Assembly (NCBI GenBank): GCA_031275085.1
Contig: JAISPG010000041.1
Coordinates: 62,001 to 126,000 of the forward strand
Direction: 5' to 3'
Source: Bacteroidales bacterium
GTDB taxonomy: Bacteria; Bacteroidota; Bacteroidia; Bacteroidales; ML635J-15
Length of the DNA stretch: 64,000 nt
Positions 51,969 through 60,700 of this stretch are shown piece by piece. Each line of letters begins with the position of its first letter. Positions within the stretch are counted from its first letter, which is position 1. The notes beneath the pieces were generated by a model. That model made no database searches. It saw only the letters and a program-made list of their open reading frames with translations, and had not been told where the DNA came from. The translations under genes and the position numbers were made by a program.

Positions 51969-52735
51969 AACTTATTAATTTTAAGTGATTGATAATTATA
52001 ATTAAACTGCAAAAATAACGCTTTCTAATCATTCCGCAATGGAAAGCCAAAAAAAGGTTTAAAACAAGGAGCAAGCAAGGGGCTTGGGAGACGCTATAAA
52101 GACCCACCCAAAGAGCCTATAAGGGGCTTGGAAGAAGCTTTATTTTTCGCGCGGGCTTTTTTAAAATTTTCGTAGCGAGCAAAAATACAATTAATTGAAA
52201 ATCAAATAAATAATTAAATTAAAACAAGCTGCTTGGAAGGGGCTTGTATAGCTCCTTCCAAGGGGCATATATAGCCCCTATGGATAAAGATAAGGATAAA
52301 TATTAATATATTATATTTATAATAGTGTTTAGTATTAGCGCGCGTACGTGTGTGCGCATACGCGTACTCGCGCGTAAGGGGAAATTCACGAAACAAGAAA
52401 ACTTTTTCTTCAAATCGGGAAAACCGGTAAAATTGGCTGCCGCCGAAACCGCAAAACAAGCCAAAAGGAATAGTACCCGAATTTAGCCTTTTTTCTTCGA
52501 TTTCTGCCACTCTTTACCCGCTTGTGGTATTCTTGTTCGCCCGAACAAAGAAAAACGCTTAAAACGCCTTATTTTGCTTTATAAAATACACTGCATTACT
52601 TTACGTTTGTTTTCGACTATAATTCCAAATTTATAAGCTAATACGCTCTACTACTGAATTAAACGCCTTCTTCGGCGATTCGCCTTCGTATTCATTGTTG
52701 AAAGAAAAACAATAACTACCCTTGCTTTTTTTGAA
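51969..52735. other. Long region without a convincing gene; hairpins and repeats
   Basis: About 770 bp. It contains three copies of AAGGGGCTTG (52077, 52121, 52237), a hairpin with a 13-bp stem (52232-52262), a second hairpin (52261-52279), AT-rich tracts and a 30-nt alternating purine-pyrimidine run (52338-52367). A minus-strand frame (52214-52510) is open for 98 codons but has no recognisable protein character and runs through the repeats. The parts coding-like on the minus strand recall the K-P-L-x-x-P-L low-complexity linker of phage replication proteins, so decayed gene pieces are possible. Confidence 0.5.
52338..52367. repeat. 30-nt alternating purine-pyrimidine run
   Basis: Thirty bases alternate purine and pyrimidine without a break, mostly GC and GT/AC steps. 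Such tracts favour left-handed (Z) DNA under supercoiling. It lies amid noncoding DNA; no function is known. Confidence 0.7.
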
Positions 52736-52763
52736 AACGTATTATAGTAATACGTTATTTTTG
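52736..52763 (+). promoter_or_regulatory. Late promoter with palindrome, ahead of the capsid operon
   Basis: A perfect palindrome (52736-52744 and 52748-52756, 9-bp arms, core CGTATTA-TAG-TAATACG) runs straight into a perfect -7 element TATTTTTG (52756-52763). The scaffold-like gene starts at 52801. It matches the site ahead of the packaging operon. Confidence 0.7.
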
Positions 52764-52800
52764 TGCCACAGGTTCAACCGAATAACAAATAATTAAAAAA

Positions 52801-53499
52801 ATGAAAGAAAAAATTTTAGCACTACTGCTGGCAGCTTTCGCAGGCGTGCGTAAAGACGGGCTTAACCAATTAGCTAACGCTTTGGCGTTACAGGTTACTA
52901 CCGAAGAAGAAGCAAGCACGGTCGTAGGCAAACTTACCGCCGACCAAGTAAACACTTTTGTAAACGATTGGCGAAAAGAAGCCGACGCAGAAATTACTAA
53001 GGCGAACAAAACCTACGAAGACGGCCTAAAGAAGAAGTACGACTTCACAGAAAAAAAGACGGAAGAAACCCCACAGGTACAAGTTCCGTCGGGAACCTTA
53101 GACGCGGCAGCAATTCAAAACATTGTTACGGAAGCCGTAAAAGCGGCAACTACCCCACTTTTGGAAAAGGTAGCTACGCTTGAAGGCGGAACAATAACCG
53201 CCAACCGCCGGGAACTACTTGTAAAAGAATTGGCAGACGTACCGGAAAGCTACAAAAACAAAGTTCTTAAAGACTTTGACCGTATGGCTTTTAAGGACGA
53301 AGACAGTTTTAACGAGTATTTGAACGACACAAAAACCGATGTAGCCAGCTTCGGCCAAGAATTAGCCGACCAAGGGTTAGGACAACAGGGTAAACCCTTC
53401 TTTGGAACCGTGAACCAAGAAGGCGTAAGCGCGGGCGTTCAAAACTACATCAAAGCGAAAACCGACGAAGGCAAAAGCCTTGGCGGAAAAGAAGTTTAA
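52801..53499 (+). CDS. Scaffold-like head protein
   Basis: A 232-residue helical, acidic protein. T-E-E-E-A-S-T-V-V-G-K-L-T-A-D-Q-V near residue 33, a linker rich in Lys/Glu, and L-V-K-E-L-A-D-V-P-E-S-Y-K near 142 give the look of a capsid scaffolding protein; the position just before the capsid gene supports this. No protease motif is seen. It is the first gene after the second late promoter. Confidence 0.65.
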   Translation: MKEKILALLLAAFAGVRKDGLNQLANALALQVTTEEEASTVVGKLTADQVNTFVNDWRKEADAEITKANKTYEDGLKKKYDFTEKKTEETPQVQVPSGTLDAAAIQNIVTEAVKAATTPLLEKVATLEGGTITANRRELLVKELADVPESYKNKVLKDFDRMAFKDEDSFNEYLNDTKTDVASFGQELADQGLGQQGKPFFGTVNQEGVSAGVQNYIKAKTDEGKSLGGKEV

Positions 53500-53517
53500 C
53501 GAATTAAATTTTAAGAC

Positions 53518-54102
53518 ATGGGTTTAACTATTAAAAAGCAAAAAGACGAACGCGTAATACGCGCGTTTACCCATAAGCTCGCAGATATTCCCGACGGTAT
53601 TACCGTTTCCGTAAAAGACTTCACACAGAAGAAGCTGGCGGAAGGTACACCGGTAGGAAAGGATTCCGACGGGCTTTACCACATTGTTAAGGTTGCAGTT
53701 CTTACGGCTGCAGCAACGGCAACGGCGACAACCTACAACGTAAAAAAGGGCCATAACTTCAAAGTAGGCGATTTTATTATGTTGAAGGAAGGCGGAAAGG
53801 CTTACGCTATTACCGCTATCGACACTACTACCAATTCTTCGCACGACGTAATAACGGTAGGTACTACTATTGGAGTTGCCGGCGCAATAGGCGACGCTGT
53901 TTACCAAGCAGCCGCAGAAAGTACCGGAACGGCTTCTAAGTTCTTGTATGAACCTAAAGCCCTTGTAGGCGAAAGTTACGACGTTGAAGCACTTAGTAAC
54001 CTTATTGTAAACGCTTGGACTATCGGCCAAGTGAGAGAAGCAAACATACCGGGCGTAGGTTCCGCCGTAAAAGCGAAACTTCCGGGTATTTCATTCATTT
54101 AA
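53518..54102 (+). CDS. Putative head decoration protein
   Basis: A 194-residue beta-rich protein with many Thr and Ala residues (V-L-T-A-A-A-T-A-T-A-T-T-Y), then F-K-V-G-D-F-I-M-L and I-T-A-I-D. Lying between a scaffold-like gene and the capsid gene, it is probably a capsid-stabilising or decoration protein. No firm family match. Confidence 0.5.
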   Translation: MGLTIKKQKDERVIRAFTHKLADIPDGITVSVKDFTQKKLAEGTPVGKDSDGLYHIVKVAVLTAAATATATTYNVKKGHNFKVGDFIMLKEGGKAYAITAIDTTTNSSHDVITVGTTIGVAGAIGDAVYQAAAESTGTASKFLYEPKALVGESYDVEALSNLIVNAWTIGQVREANIPGVGSAVKAKLPGISFI

Positions 54103-54118
54103 TTAAAAGGGAATTGAT

Positions 54119-55228
54119 ATGCAAAAATCGTTAATGATAGGCATAACCGAAAAGGATATGCAGGCCGTAATTAATACCTACGACCTTAAACCGTATTACT
54201 ACCCTACGCTTTTCCCTTTGAAGGAAAACTATACGCTTTCTTGGAAGGCACTCGAAGCGCAAGTAGGGTTAAAAATTGCCGGCGACCTGGTAGCAAGGGG
54301 CGCGAGTATTAACAAGAAGACACGCGAAGCAATAGCACGTATTCAGGGCGACATCCCTAAGATTGCTATTAAGCGTACTAAGGACGAAAACGAGTTGAAC
54401 GAATACGACATTATGGTCGCTATGACTTCGCAAAGCCCGGATTTGCGCGCCTTGGTTGAAGCGTGGGCGGAAGATACTAAATATTGTTGGGACGGCGTAG
54501 CCGCGCGTTTGGAGTGGATAGCTTTGCGAACCGCTTCTTTGGGTAAGGTTAAGTTCGACAATTCTAACAATAGTTCTGTAGTAACGGAATTTGATGTAGA
54601 CTACTTCGGGGACGACATCGCCGACCAAAAAGTAGGTTTTCAAACCGGCTCCGCTTCTTGGGCTACTTCGGCTTCGGCTAAGCCTTTTTCTAAGGACTTT
54701 AAGGCTATTGTAAAAGCCGCCAAAGCCAAAGGTATTTCTTTGAAGTTTGCATTTATGAACCTTGATACTTTCTCTACTTTGGTAGAAACCGAAGAAGTAA
54801 TTAAGTTATCGGCTTCATTTGCAAATAACGTATTGAACATTGCGCAAAGCCCAAGTTTGGAGCAAGTAAACGCAGCAATGCGCGGACTTGCATACCTCAA
54901 AGGTTTGCAAATTGTTATTATCGACCAAGATATAACCGTAGAACTTCCCGACGGAAGCCGTACTACCGGCAACCCATTTGCCGATAACGTAGTAATGTTT
55001 TCTGAAACTAAAGTTTTGGGGGCGACTTATTGGAAGAAGCCGGCGGATATGAACCTGAAAGGTTCGGCCGCAATTAAGGCGATGAACGGGCATACTTGCG
55101 TAAAGAAGTACAGTACGGAAGAACCGATAGAAGAAGTTACGATAGGATTAGCTAACGCTTTCCCTGCTTGGCTTTCTTCTCAACGTTCGTATCTAATGGC
55201 AACCGATAGTAATACTTGGAATAAGTAA
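54119..55228 (+). CDS. Major capsid protein (gpE-like)
   Basis: A 369-residue protein of the lambda gpE type. It begins M-Q-K-S-L-M-I-G-I-T-E-K-D, with P-Y-Y-Y-P-T-L-F-P-L-K-E-N-Y near residue 27, G-A-S-I-N-K-K-T-R-E near 62, and W-D-G-V-A-A-R-L-E near 124. A late D-N-V-V-M-F-S-E near 298 is also typical. It forms the icosahedral shell. The hairpin after it may set apart capsid from connector expression. Confidence 0.88.
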   Translation: MQKSLMIGITEKDMQAVINTYDLKPYYYPTLFPLKENYTLSWKALEAQVGLKIAGDLVARGASINKKTREAIARIQGDIPKIAIKRTKDENELNEYDIMVAMTSQSPDLRALVEAWAEDTKYCWDGVAARLEWIALRTASLGKVKFDNSNNSSVVTEFDVDYFGDDIADQKVGFQTGSASWATSASAKPFSKDFKAIVKAAKAKGISLKFAFMNLDTFSTLVETEEVIKLSASFANNVLNIAQSPSLEQVNAAMRGLAYLKGLQIVIIDQDITVELPDGSRTTGNPFADNVVMFSETKVLGATYWKKPADMNLKGSAAIKAMNGHTCVKKYSTEEPIEEVTIGLANAFPAWLSSQRSYLMATDSNTWNK

Positions 55229-55234
55229 CCTTTA

Positions 55235-55254
55235 GGGGAGCCTTCGGGCTTCCC
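55235..55254 (+). terminator. UUCG-capped hairpin after the capsid gene
   Basis: An 8-bp stem (one G-T pair) with a TTCG loop lies 6 bp past the capsid stop. The following T-run is weak. It may attenuate or protect the abundant capsid mRNA rather than end transcription fully. Confidence 0.6.
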
Positions 55255-55272
55255 TTCCCTAAATTTTACCCA

Positions 55273-55584
55273 ATGACTTACAAAGAATGGATAACAAAAA
55301 CGGCGGCTAAGTTTCAGATAGGCCCGGAAGAAGTAGAATTAATACTTTGTAACCAAAGTAAACTAATTCCCGACCCCGACGCTACGGTAGACGTTACGAC
55401 CGCTAAGAAAGCTCTTTGTTTTGAGTTTGCAACACTTATACCGTTGGCTAATATTGGGGAAGGCGGATATTCTATTAGTTGGAATTGGGAAGCTATAAAG
55501 TTTTGGTATAACGGGACTTGTGCCGAAGTTGGTATAGTACCAATAGGACAACCCAAAATAAGAAATAAAAGCAATATATGGTAA
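55273..55584 (+). CDS. Head-tail connector-like protein
   Basis: A 103-residue protein. N-terminal helix M-T-Y-K-E-W-I-T-K-T-A-A-K-F and E-V-E-L-I-L look like small connector (gp6-type) proteins. By position it joins head and tail. Ends overlapping the next gene. Confidence 0.55.
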   Translation: MTYKEWITKTAAKFQIGPEEVELILCNQSKLIPDPDATVDVTTAKKALCFEFATLIPLANIGEGGYSISWNWEAIKFWYNGTCAEVGIVPIGQPKIRNKSNIW

Positions 55585-55967
55585 TTACTTCTTATCAATA
55601 CCCGCAATACTTGTACGCCTTCAACAACGATGAAGAAACAGAACAATTACCTAACGGAAGTTGGAAAGAAACGATTCCTTCCTGGGAACTTAAAGCAGCT
55701 TGCAGGGAAGAAACGAACGGGAAGGGTAGCACTATCCAAACCGTAAACGGGGAAATCCTTGTATTTGCGTCGCTTATTCAGATTCCGAAGGGAACCGTCC
55801 GGATAAATGAAGGAACGGAAATTATAGTAACGCGGGAAGAAGTAAACCCTAATCAACTTTTAGAACCAGACTTTATAGATTCCGCTAAAATTTCGGGTTT
55901 GGTAATAGCTAAAGGAATTTGCCAAAAATACGACTTCGGTAGATTACATTGTAGATTATGGATTTAA
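55578..55967 (+). CDS. Head closure-like protein
   Basis: A 129-residue beta-rich protein with S-W-E-L-K-A-A-C-R-E-E and a central G-S-T-I-Q-T-V-N-G-E-I-L-V-F-A-S, as in head-closure/stopper proteins of SPP1-like phages. Assigned mainly from position. Overlaps the gene before it. Confidence 0.55.
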   Translation: MVITSYQYPQYLYAFNNDEETEQLPNGSWKETIPSWELKAACREETNGKGSTIQTVNGEILVFASLIQIPKGTVRINEGTEIIVTREEVNPNQLLEPDFIDSAKISGLVIAKGICQKYDFGRLHCRLWI

Positions 55968-55971
55968 GGTT

Positions 55972-56388
55972 ATGCTAAGTTTTGATACAGACGACATATT
56001 ATTTACAGTTCTAAACGCTTCGGACGAGCTAAAGGACGCTATTAAAGGCGGTATTTACGTTCAGGGGGAACGGCCTAATAATTCCGAAAAGGAAGACATA
56101 GTAATAAACAATATTGCTTTAAGTCATGGCTACCCACAAAGCGGAACTTCTAATATAAATATTCATGTTTCCGACCTTAAAATAAAAATCAACAAACAGG
56201 AACAACGAAAAGCAGACCGAGAAAGGTTACGTTTCCTTACAGGATTAGTAGTAAGTACATTAAAAACGGCTAACGTTGAAGGCCTTACTTTTTGGATTGA
56301 AACTGAAACCGTAATCAAAGAACCGGAAATTTCGCAGCACTATACAAACCTTCGTATCAATTGGAATATACATAAAATTAAAAATTAG
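55972..56388 (+). CDS. Tail completion-like protein
   Basis: A 138-residue protein. G-G-I-Y-V-Q-G-E-R-P-N-N-S-E near residue 25 and N-I-H-V-S-D-L near 58 resemble tail-completion proteins; the place just before the tail tube gene fits. Assigned mainly from position. Confidence 0.55.
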   Translation: MLSFDTDDILFTVLNASDELKDAIKGGIYVQGERPNNSEKEDIVINNIALSHGYPQSGTSNINIHVSDLKIKINKQEQRKADRERLRFLTGLVVSTLKTANVEGLTFWIETETVIKEPEISQHYTNLRINWNIHKIKN

Positions 56389-56393
56389 AAATT

Positions 56394-56894
56394 ATGAATG
56401 TTTACACATTAGGCCTATCAAAAATTGAAGTAGGCGACATAGCAAGCGACGGGGATATGGGTACTACCCTTGCTACTCTTGGTTACACCTACCAAGATAC
56501 CTGTACAATGACACAGGACGACCCGGAAACAACCGAACATTACGCGGAAGAAGTAGACGACCCTGTAGTAGTTTTAAGCCGTGCAGGAAAAACGAATTTT
56601 AATTTTTCCGTTATGGACGCGGATTTAACCACACTTGCCGCGCTTCTTGGCGGAACGGTAACAGGAACCGGAGATACGGCAAAATGGAACGCTCCGGATA
56701 AATTACCGGTTATTGAAAAATCGGTAAGGATTACACCCGAACAAGGGCTTATGTTCGAGGTTCCGCGTATGAAACTAACATCTAAGATTAACGCAACTTT
56801 CAGCAAAAGCGGAATTATGTTAATTGATGTAGTAGGAACGGTTTTACAGCCGACAAAAACAGGAATTGGAAAAATGGCAGCTTCAAAAATTTAA
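56394..56894 (+). CDS. Major tail tube protein
   Basis: A 166-residue beta-rich protein. D-P-E-T-T-E-H-Y-A-E-E-V-D-D-P near residue 42, F-N-F-S-V-M-D-A-D near 62 and E-K-S-V-R-I-T-P-E-Q-G near 108 fit tail-tube proteins of siphophages, which form the ring stacks of a non-contractile tail. No sheath gene follows, so this is a siphovirus. A terminator lies after it. Confidence 0.75.
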   Translation: MNVYTLGLSKIEVGDIASDGDMGTTLATLGYTYQDTCTMTQDDPETTEHYAEEVDDPVVVLSRAGKTNFNFSVMDADLTTLAALLGGTVTGTGDTAKWNAPDKLPVIEKSVRITPEQGLMFEVPRMKLTSKINATFSKSGIMLIDVVGTVLQPTKTGIGKMAASKI

Positions 56895-56920
56895 GATAGC
56901 CATTTTAAGTAATTAACCCG

Positions 56921-56954
56921 AAAGCCCCCAAATTACTGTTTCGGGGGCTTTTTT
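56921..56954 (+). terminator. Hairpin terminator after the tail tube gene
   Basis: A 9-bp stem (56921-56929 with 56943-56951) and six T (56949-56954). It would lower transcription of genes behind the abundant tube protein. Confidence 0.8.
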
Positions 56955-56967
56955 AGTATAAAATAAT

Positions 56968-57534
56968 ATGAATGAAGACGAAAAAACAAATATAGACTTA
57001 GAACGGGAACAACTTAATTTACTAATTAAACGCGGGGTAAAATTCGAGGTAGTAGCCAAAATACGCAAGCGGAATAAAGGGCTTAAGGGCTTCTTTAAAA
57101 AGCCGGAAATCTTGGAAGAAACTACCAGCTACGAAATACACGAACCTACCCTTTCAGTACTTGACCGCCTTAGTGAAATTTGGTTAGATATGGCAATAGA
57201 CGAAGAAGCCCTAAAAGAAGGGGCTGTAATAGTTGAAGCTAAGAAGGCAGCCAAACAAAACGCTAAGAAAATGGCGCGCGTTATTGCGATTGCAGTACTT
57301 GGGGAAGACTACCATATAACCGAGATTACGCGGGCCGGCAAAGTTAAGAGGTACAACGACGACAAAGAATTAAACCGCCTAACAAACATATTCTTTCACG
57401 CTATAAAGCCTTCTAAGTTGGCTTTATTAAGTACTACCGTAACCAACGTAAGCAATTTAGCGGATTTTATAACCTCTATGCGATTAATGAGCGGAGCAAG
57501 AACGACAAAACCGATAACGGGTCGTATAGAGTAA
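56968..57534 (+). CDS. Tail assembly chaperone (G part)
   Basis: A 188-residue helical protein. L-S-V-L-D-R-L-S-E-I-W near residue 60 and N-R-L-T-N-I-F-F-H-A-I-K-P near 145 are of the gpG type. The protein can be read alone or, after a shift into the -1 frame near its end, joined to the downstream frame ending at 57764. It guides tape measure protein and tube assembly. Confidence 0.75.
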   Translation: MNEDEKTNIDLEREQLNLLIKRGVKFEVVAKIRKRNKGLKGFFKKPEILEETTSYEIHEPTLSVLDRLSEIWLDMAIDEEALKEGAVIVEAKKAAKQNAKKMARVIAIAVLGEDYHITEITRAGKVKRYNDDKELNRLTNIFFHAIKPSKLALLSTTVTNVSNLADFITSMRLMSGARTTKPITGRIE

Positions 57535-57764
57535 CCGGGCTTAAAAGTCCCTTCGGCCGCCGGGGTTCGATTTGCGCCCGCTTCGGTTGGACTTGGGATT
57601 ATTTACACCACGATATAACGTGGGGCGTAGTACAAAGGATGTTAGTAGACGCGCCGGACGTAGTAGAAACGGACGGGCAAGGCCAAGGCCAAAGCGAAGA
57701 AATAAAACTAACGACCGACAACGCCGATAGAGTTTTAGAAATGATTAATAAGATAAACCGATGA
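57417..57764 (+). CDS. Tail chaperone T part, reached by -1 frameshift
   Basis: In the -1 frame to the gene before, sequence is open from 57417 to a stop at 57762-57764. It has no plausible start codon until deep inside, so it is likely made only as a fusion. It holds F-G-R-R-G-S-I-C-A-R-F-G-W-T-W-D-Y-L and W-G-V-V-Q-R-M-L-V-D-A-P, seen in T-type parts of Bacteroidota phage chaperones. Its stop overlaps the tape measure ATG (ATGA). I did not find a perfect X-XXY-YYZ slip site in the overlap (57417-57534). Confidence 0.7.
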   Translation, partial: VGFIKYYRNQRKQFSGFYNLYAINERSKNDKTDNGSYRVTGLKSPFGRRGSICARFGWTWDYLHHDITWGVVQRMLVDAPDVVETDGQGQGQSEEIKLTTDNADRVLEMINKINR

Positions 57765-60700
57765 ACATAAAAGGCGGGGCTTTGGAGTTCGATATAATAG
57801 CGAATAACGGCCAATTAAATAGCGCGTTGGAAGAAAGCAAGAAGCGGGTACAAGGTTTTTCCGACGCTACGGTAGAAGGCGGGGAAAAAATGGAACTTGC
57901 TTTTGAAGAAGCGGCCGCTTCCATTGAAAAAGCCTTTAAGGATATAGACGCGATGGCGGACACCCATAAGGCGGCAATAGATAAACTTGAAAAGGAATAT
58001 GCCGAACTTGGGGAAGCGTCGGCTAAGGCCTTTATGAAGGGTACGGCGAAAGGCGACCAAGAATATAAGGCTTTAGTACAGAAGCAAACAGCCATAAAGC
58101 AAGAAATTACTACCCGGAAGAACTTACTTACCGAAATAGAAACCACGGCCGACGCGTTGGCGAAGGAAGAACAACGGCTTAACTCTACCAAAGAAGCAAC
58201 CGAGAAGAACGCTAACGCGCAAGTTTCTTTACGTACCCAAATGCGTAAAGTTATAGAAGAATTGGCTACAATGGAAGAAGCCGGGCTACGTAATACGGAA
58301 GCCTACCGGAAATTACAGCAAGAAGCCGGACGGCTTACAAACGCTATGGGGGACGCGCAAACACAAGCCCGGATATTGTCGCACGATAACGCCGGATTAC
58401 AGGGCGTTATTTCGGCTATTGGCGGGGTAAGCGGTGCCTTTTCGGTAGCGCAAGGAACGGTAGCCTTATTCGCAGGGGAAAACGAAAACCTACAAAAGAT
58501 TATGGTTAAAGTTCAGTCCCTTATGGCTATAACAATAGGCTTGCAGCAAGTAGCGAATACCCTTAATAAAGATTCCTATTTTTCTATCGTATTGCTTGGC
58601 GGTATTAAAACTTGGTGGGCCGGGGTTGTAGCGAAAGCTACGGCAACCGAAACGGCTAACACGGTAGCAACGGTAGCCAATACGGAAGCCCAAAGAGCGC
58701 AAACAGCGGCAACGGCAACAAACACTACTACCCAAGCCGCGAATACAGCAGCTACCGGAGCGCAAGCGGCGGCGGCAACGGCCGGAACGGTTGCAAATAT
58801 AGGACTTGCCGGGGCCTTCCGGTTAGTTGGGGTTGCTATTAAAAGTATTCCCGTATTTGGTTGGATACTTGCCGGAATTTCCGGTATAATTTCCCTTGTT
58901 TCAATATTCAGTAGCAAAGCACGACAAGCCAAAAAGGAGCAAGAAGAATTTAACAAAGAGGTAGCCAAAATAGCAGGCAAACCCGTTGCGGCAATAAACG
59001 AACTTTCCCACGCTTGGGACAGATTAGGCGACAACCTGAAAGCGAAGGAAAAGTTTTTAGAAGACCAGTCCGCAAAGTTTAAGGAATTGGGGGTTTCGGT
59101 TAAAAGCGTAGAAGAAGCCGAAAACCTTTTAGTTAAGAACAAAACCGCTTTTATCAATTCCGAGATAGAAAAGGCTAAGGCTATGGCTATGCGGGCTAAA
59201 GCGGCTTCCTTAATTGAAGACGCGATTAAGAACCAAGAAAAATTAGAAGAAGCCGAAAGCAAGCCCAAAGTAACCCGGTACTATTCAAAAGGAATGTACG
59301 GCGGTATGGGTTCTTACGAAATAGATAACCCGGATATAGCTAAGTACGAAAAGAAAGGGCAAGAACTAAACCAAAAAATAACCGACATTTATAACAAAGC
59401 TGCGGATTACCAATTAAACGGTAGTAAGATATTGGCGGATTCAGAGATTAAAAGCGCAAATGATTATGAAGCCGGAACCGTTGGATATTGGGAAGCGGCT
59501 ATTTCAGCAAAACAAGAAGCGTTAAAAAAAATATCAAACCCCGAATTATACAAGGAAGCACTTAAAGAAATAGAAGGGTATCAAAAAGCTATCGACGCAA
59601 TTACAGGGGGAACGAAAAAAACAGGTTCCGGCAGCGGGGGCAAGAAAACCGACCCTTATACCGAAATGTTAGAGAGCCGGAAAAAGCAATATACGCAATA
59701 CTATAAGTGGGTTAATTCCAAAGACGAAATATTACAGAAAGCAGCAAAAACAGAGTTCGCCGGATTGCTTACGGAAGGAAACAATTATTTAGAGTTCCTA
59801 AAAAAGCAACGGGAAGCATTATTAGCCCTTTCTACCCGTACCCCAAAAGAAACGGAGAAACTAAAAAAGCTAAACGACGAAATAGCCAACGAAACGAAAG
59901 ATACCGTATTAGGGGAATTTGAAAAGGAACTACAAAACCAATTAGCCGGCGCGCGTTCTATTTTGGAAATGCTTAACATTTTGGAAGAACGCCGTAAGCA
60001 GTTGGCCGGGGACGGTAGCGACTTAGACAATAGCAAAAAGGATATTATAGACAGCGAGCAAGAAAACGTAGCGAAGAAGGCCAAGGAAGAAACCGACGCG
60101 CTTTTAGACCAATATAACCAATATTTGGAAAAGCGGATAAATAAAAGCGTTGAGTTTGAAAACCAAATGGCGTTACTACGTAGGCGCGCTTCTATGGCCG
60201 AAACCAAAGAAGAACGGGACAGAATAGAAGGCATTATAGAAATGTACGAAAAGCTACACGAACTACATATAGATAGCTTTGAAGAATTAGACCAAATAAA
60301 CGCCGATTCTATTTACCGCTTGGGAACCTTCGAGCAAAAAAGGTTAATGATAGTTCAGGAGTACGAAAAACTTATAGGAGCCGCCCGGCTTGCAGGCCAA
60401 GAGGACGTAGCCAAGAAGTTAGAAGGGGAACGCGATTTAGAGATAATGAAGGAAACGCGGCAATATCAAGAATTTTTCGGGGATATTTCGGAAGTTTCTA
60501 TAAAGACGTTGGAAAATACGCGTAGGGTTCTTCTTAAAATGATGCAAGAAGCATACAACGCCGGGAAGCTAACCGCCGACCAATACAAGAAACTTATAGA
60601 CGAAATAAACAAGCAAGCCGATAGCGCGTACAAAGGGCGCGGATTTGAGGCCTTATTTGGCAATACAAAGGGCGGCGGGTTTATGAATATGTTATTTGGC

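Noticed and set aside
52214-52510. A 98-codon minus-strand frame
   Set aside because: It runs through hairpins, repeats and the alternating purine-pyrimidine run and has no recognisable protein character, so I kept the region as noncoding.
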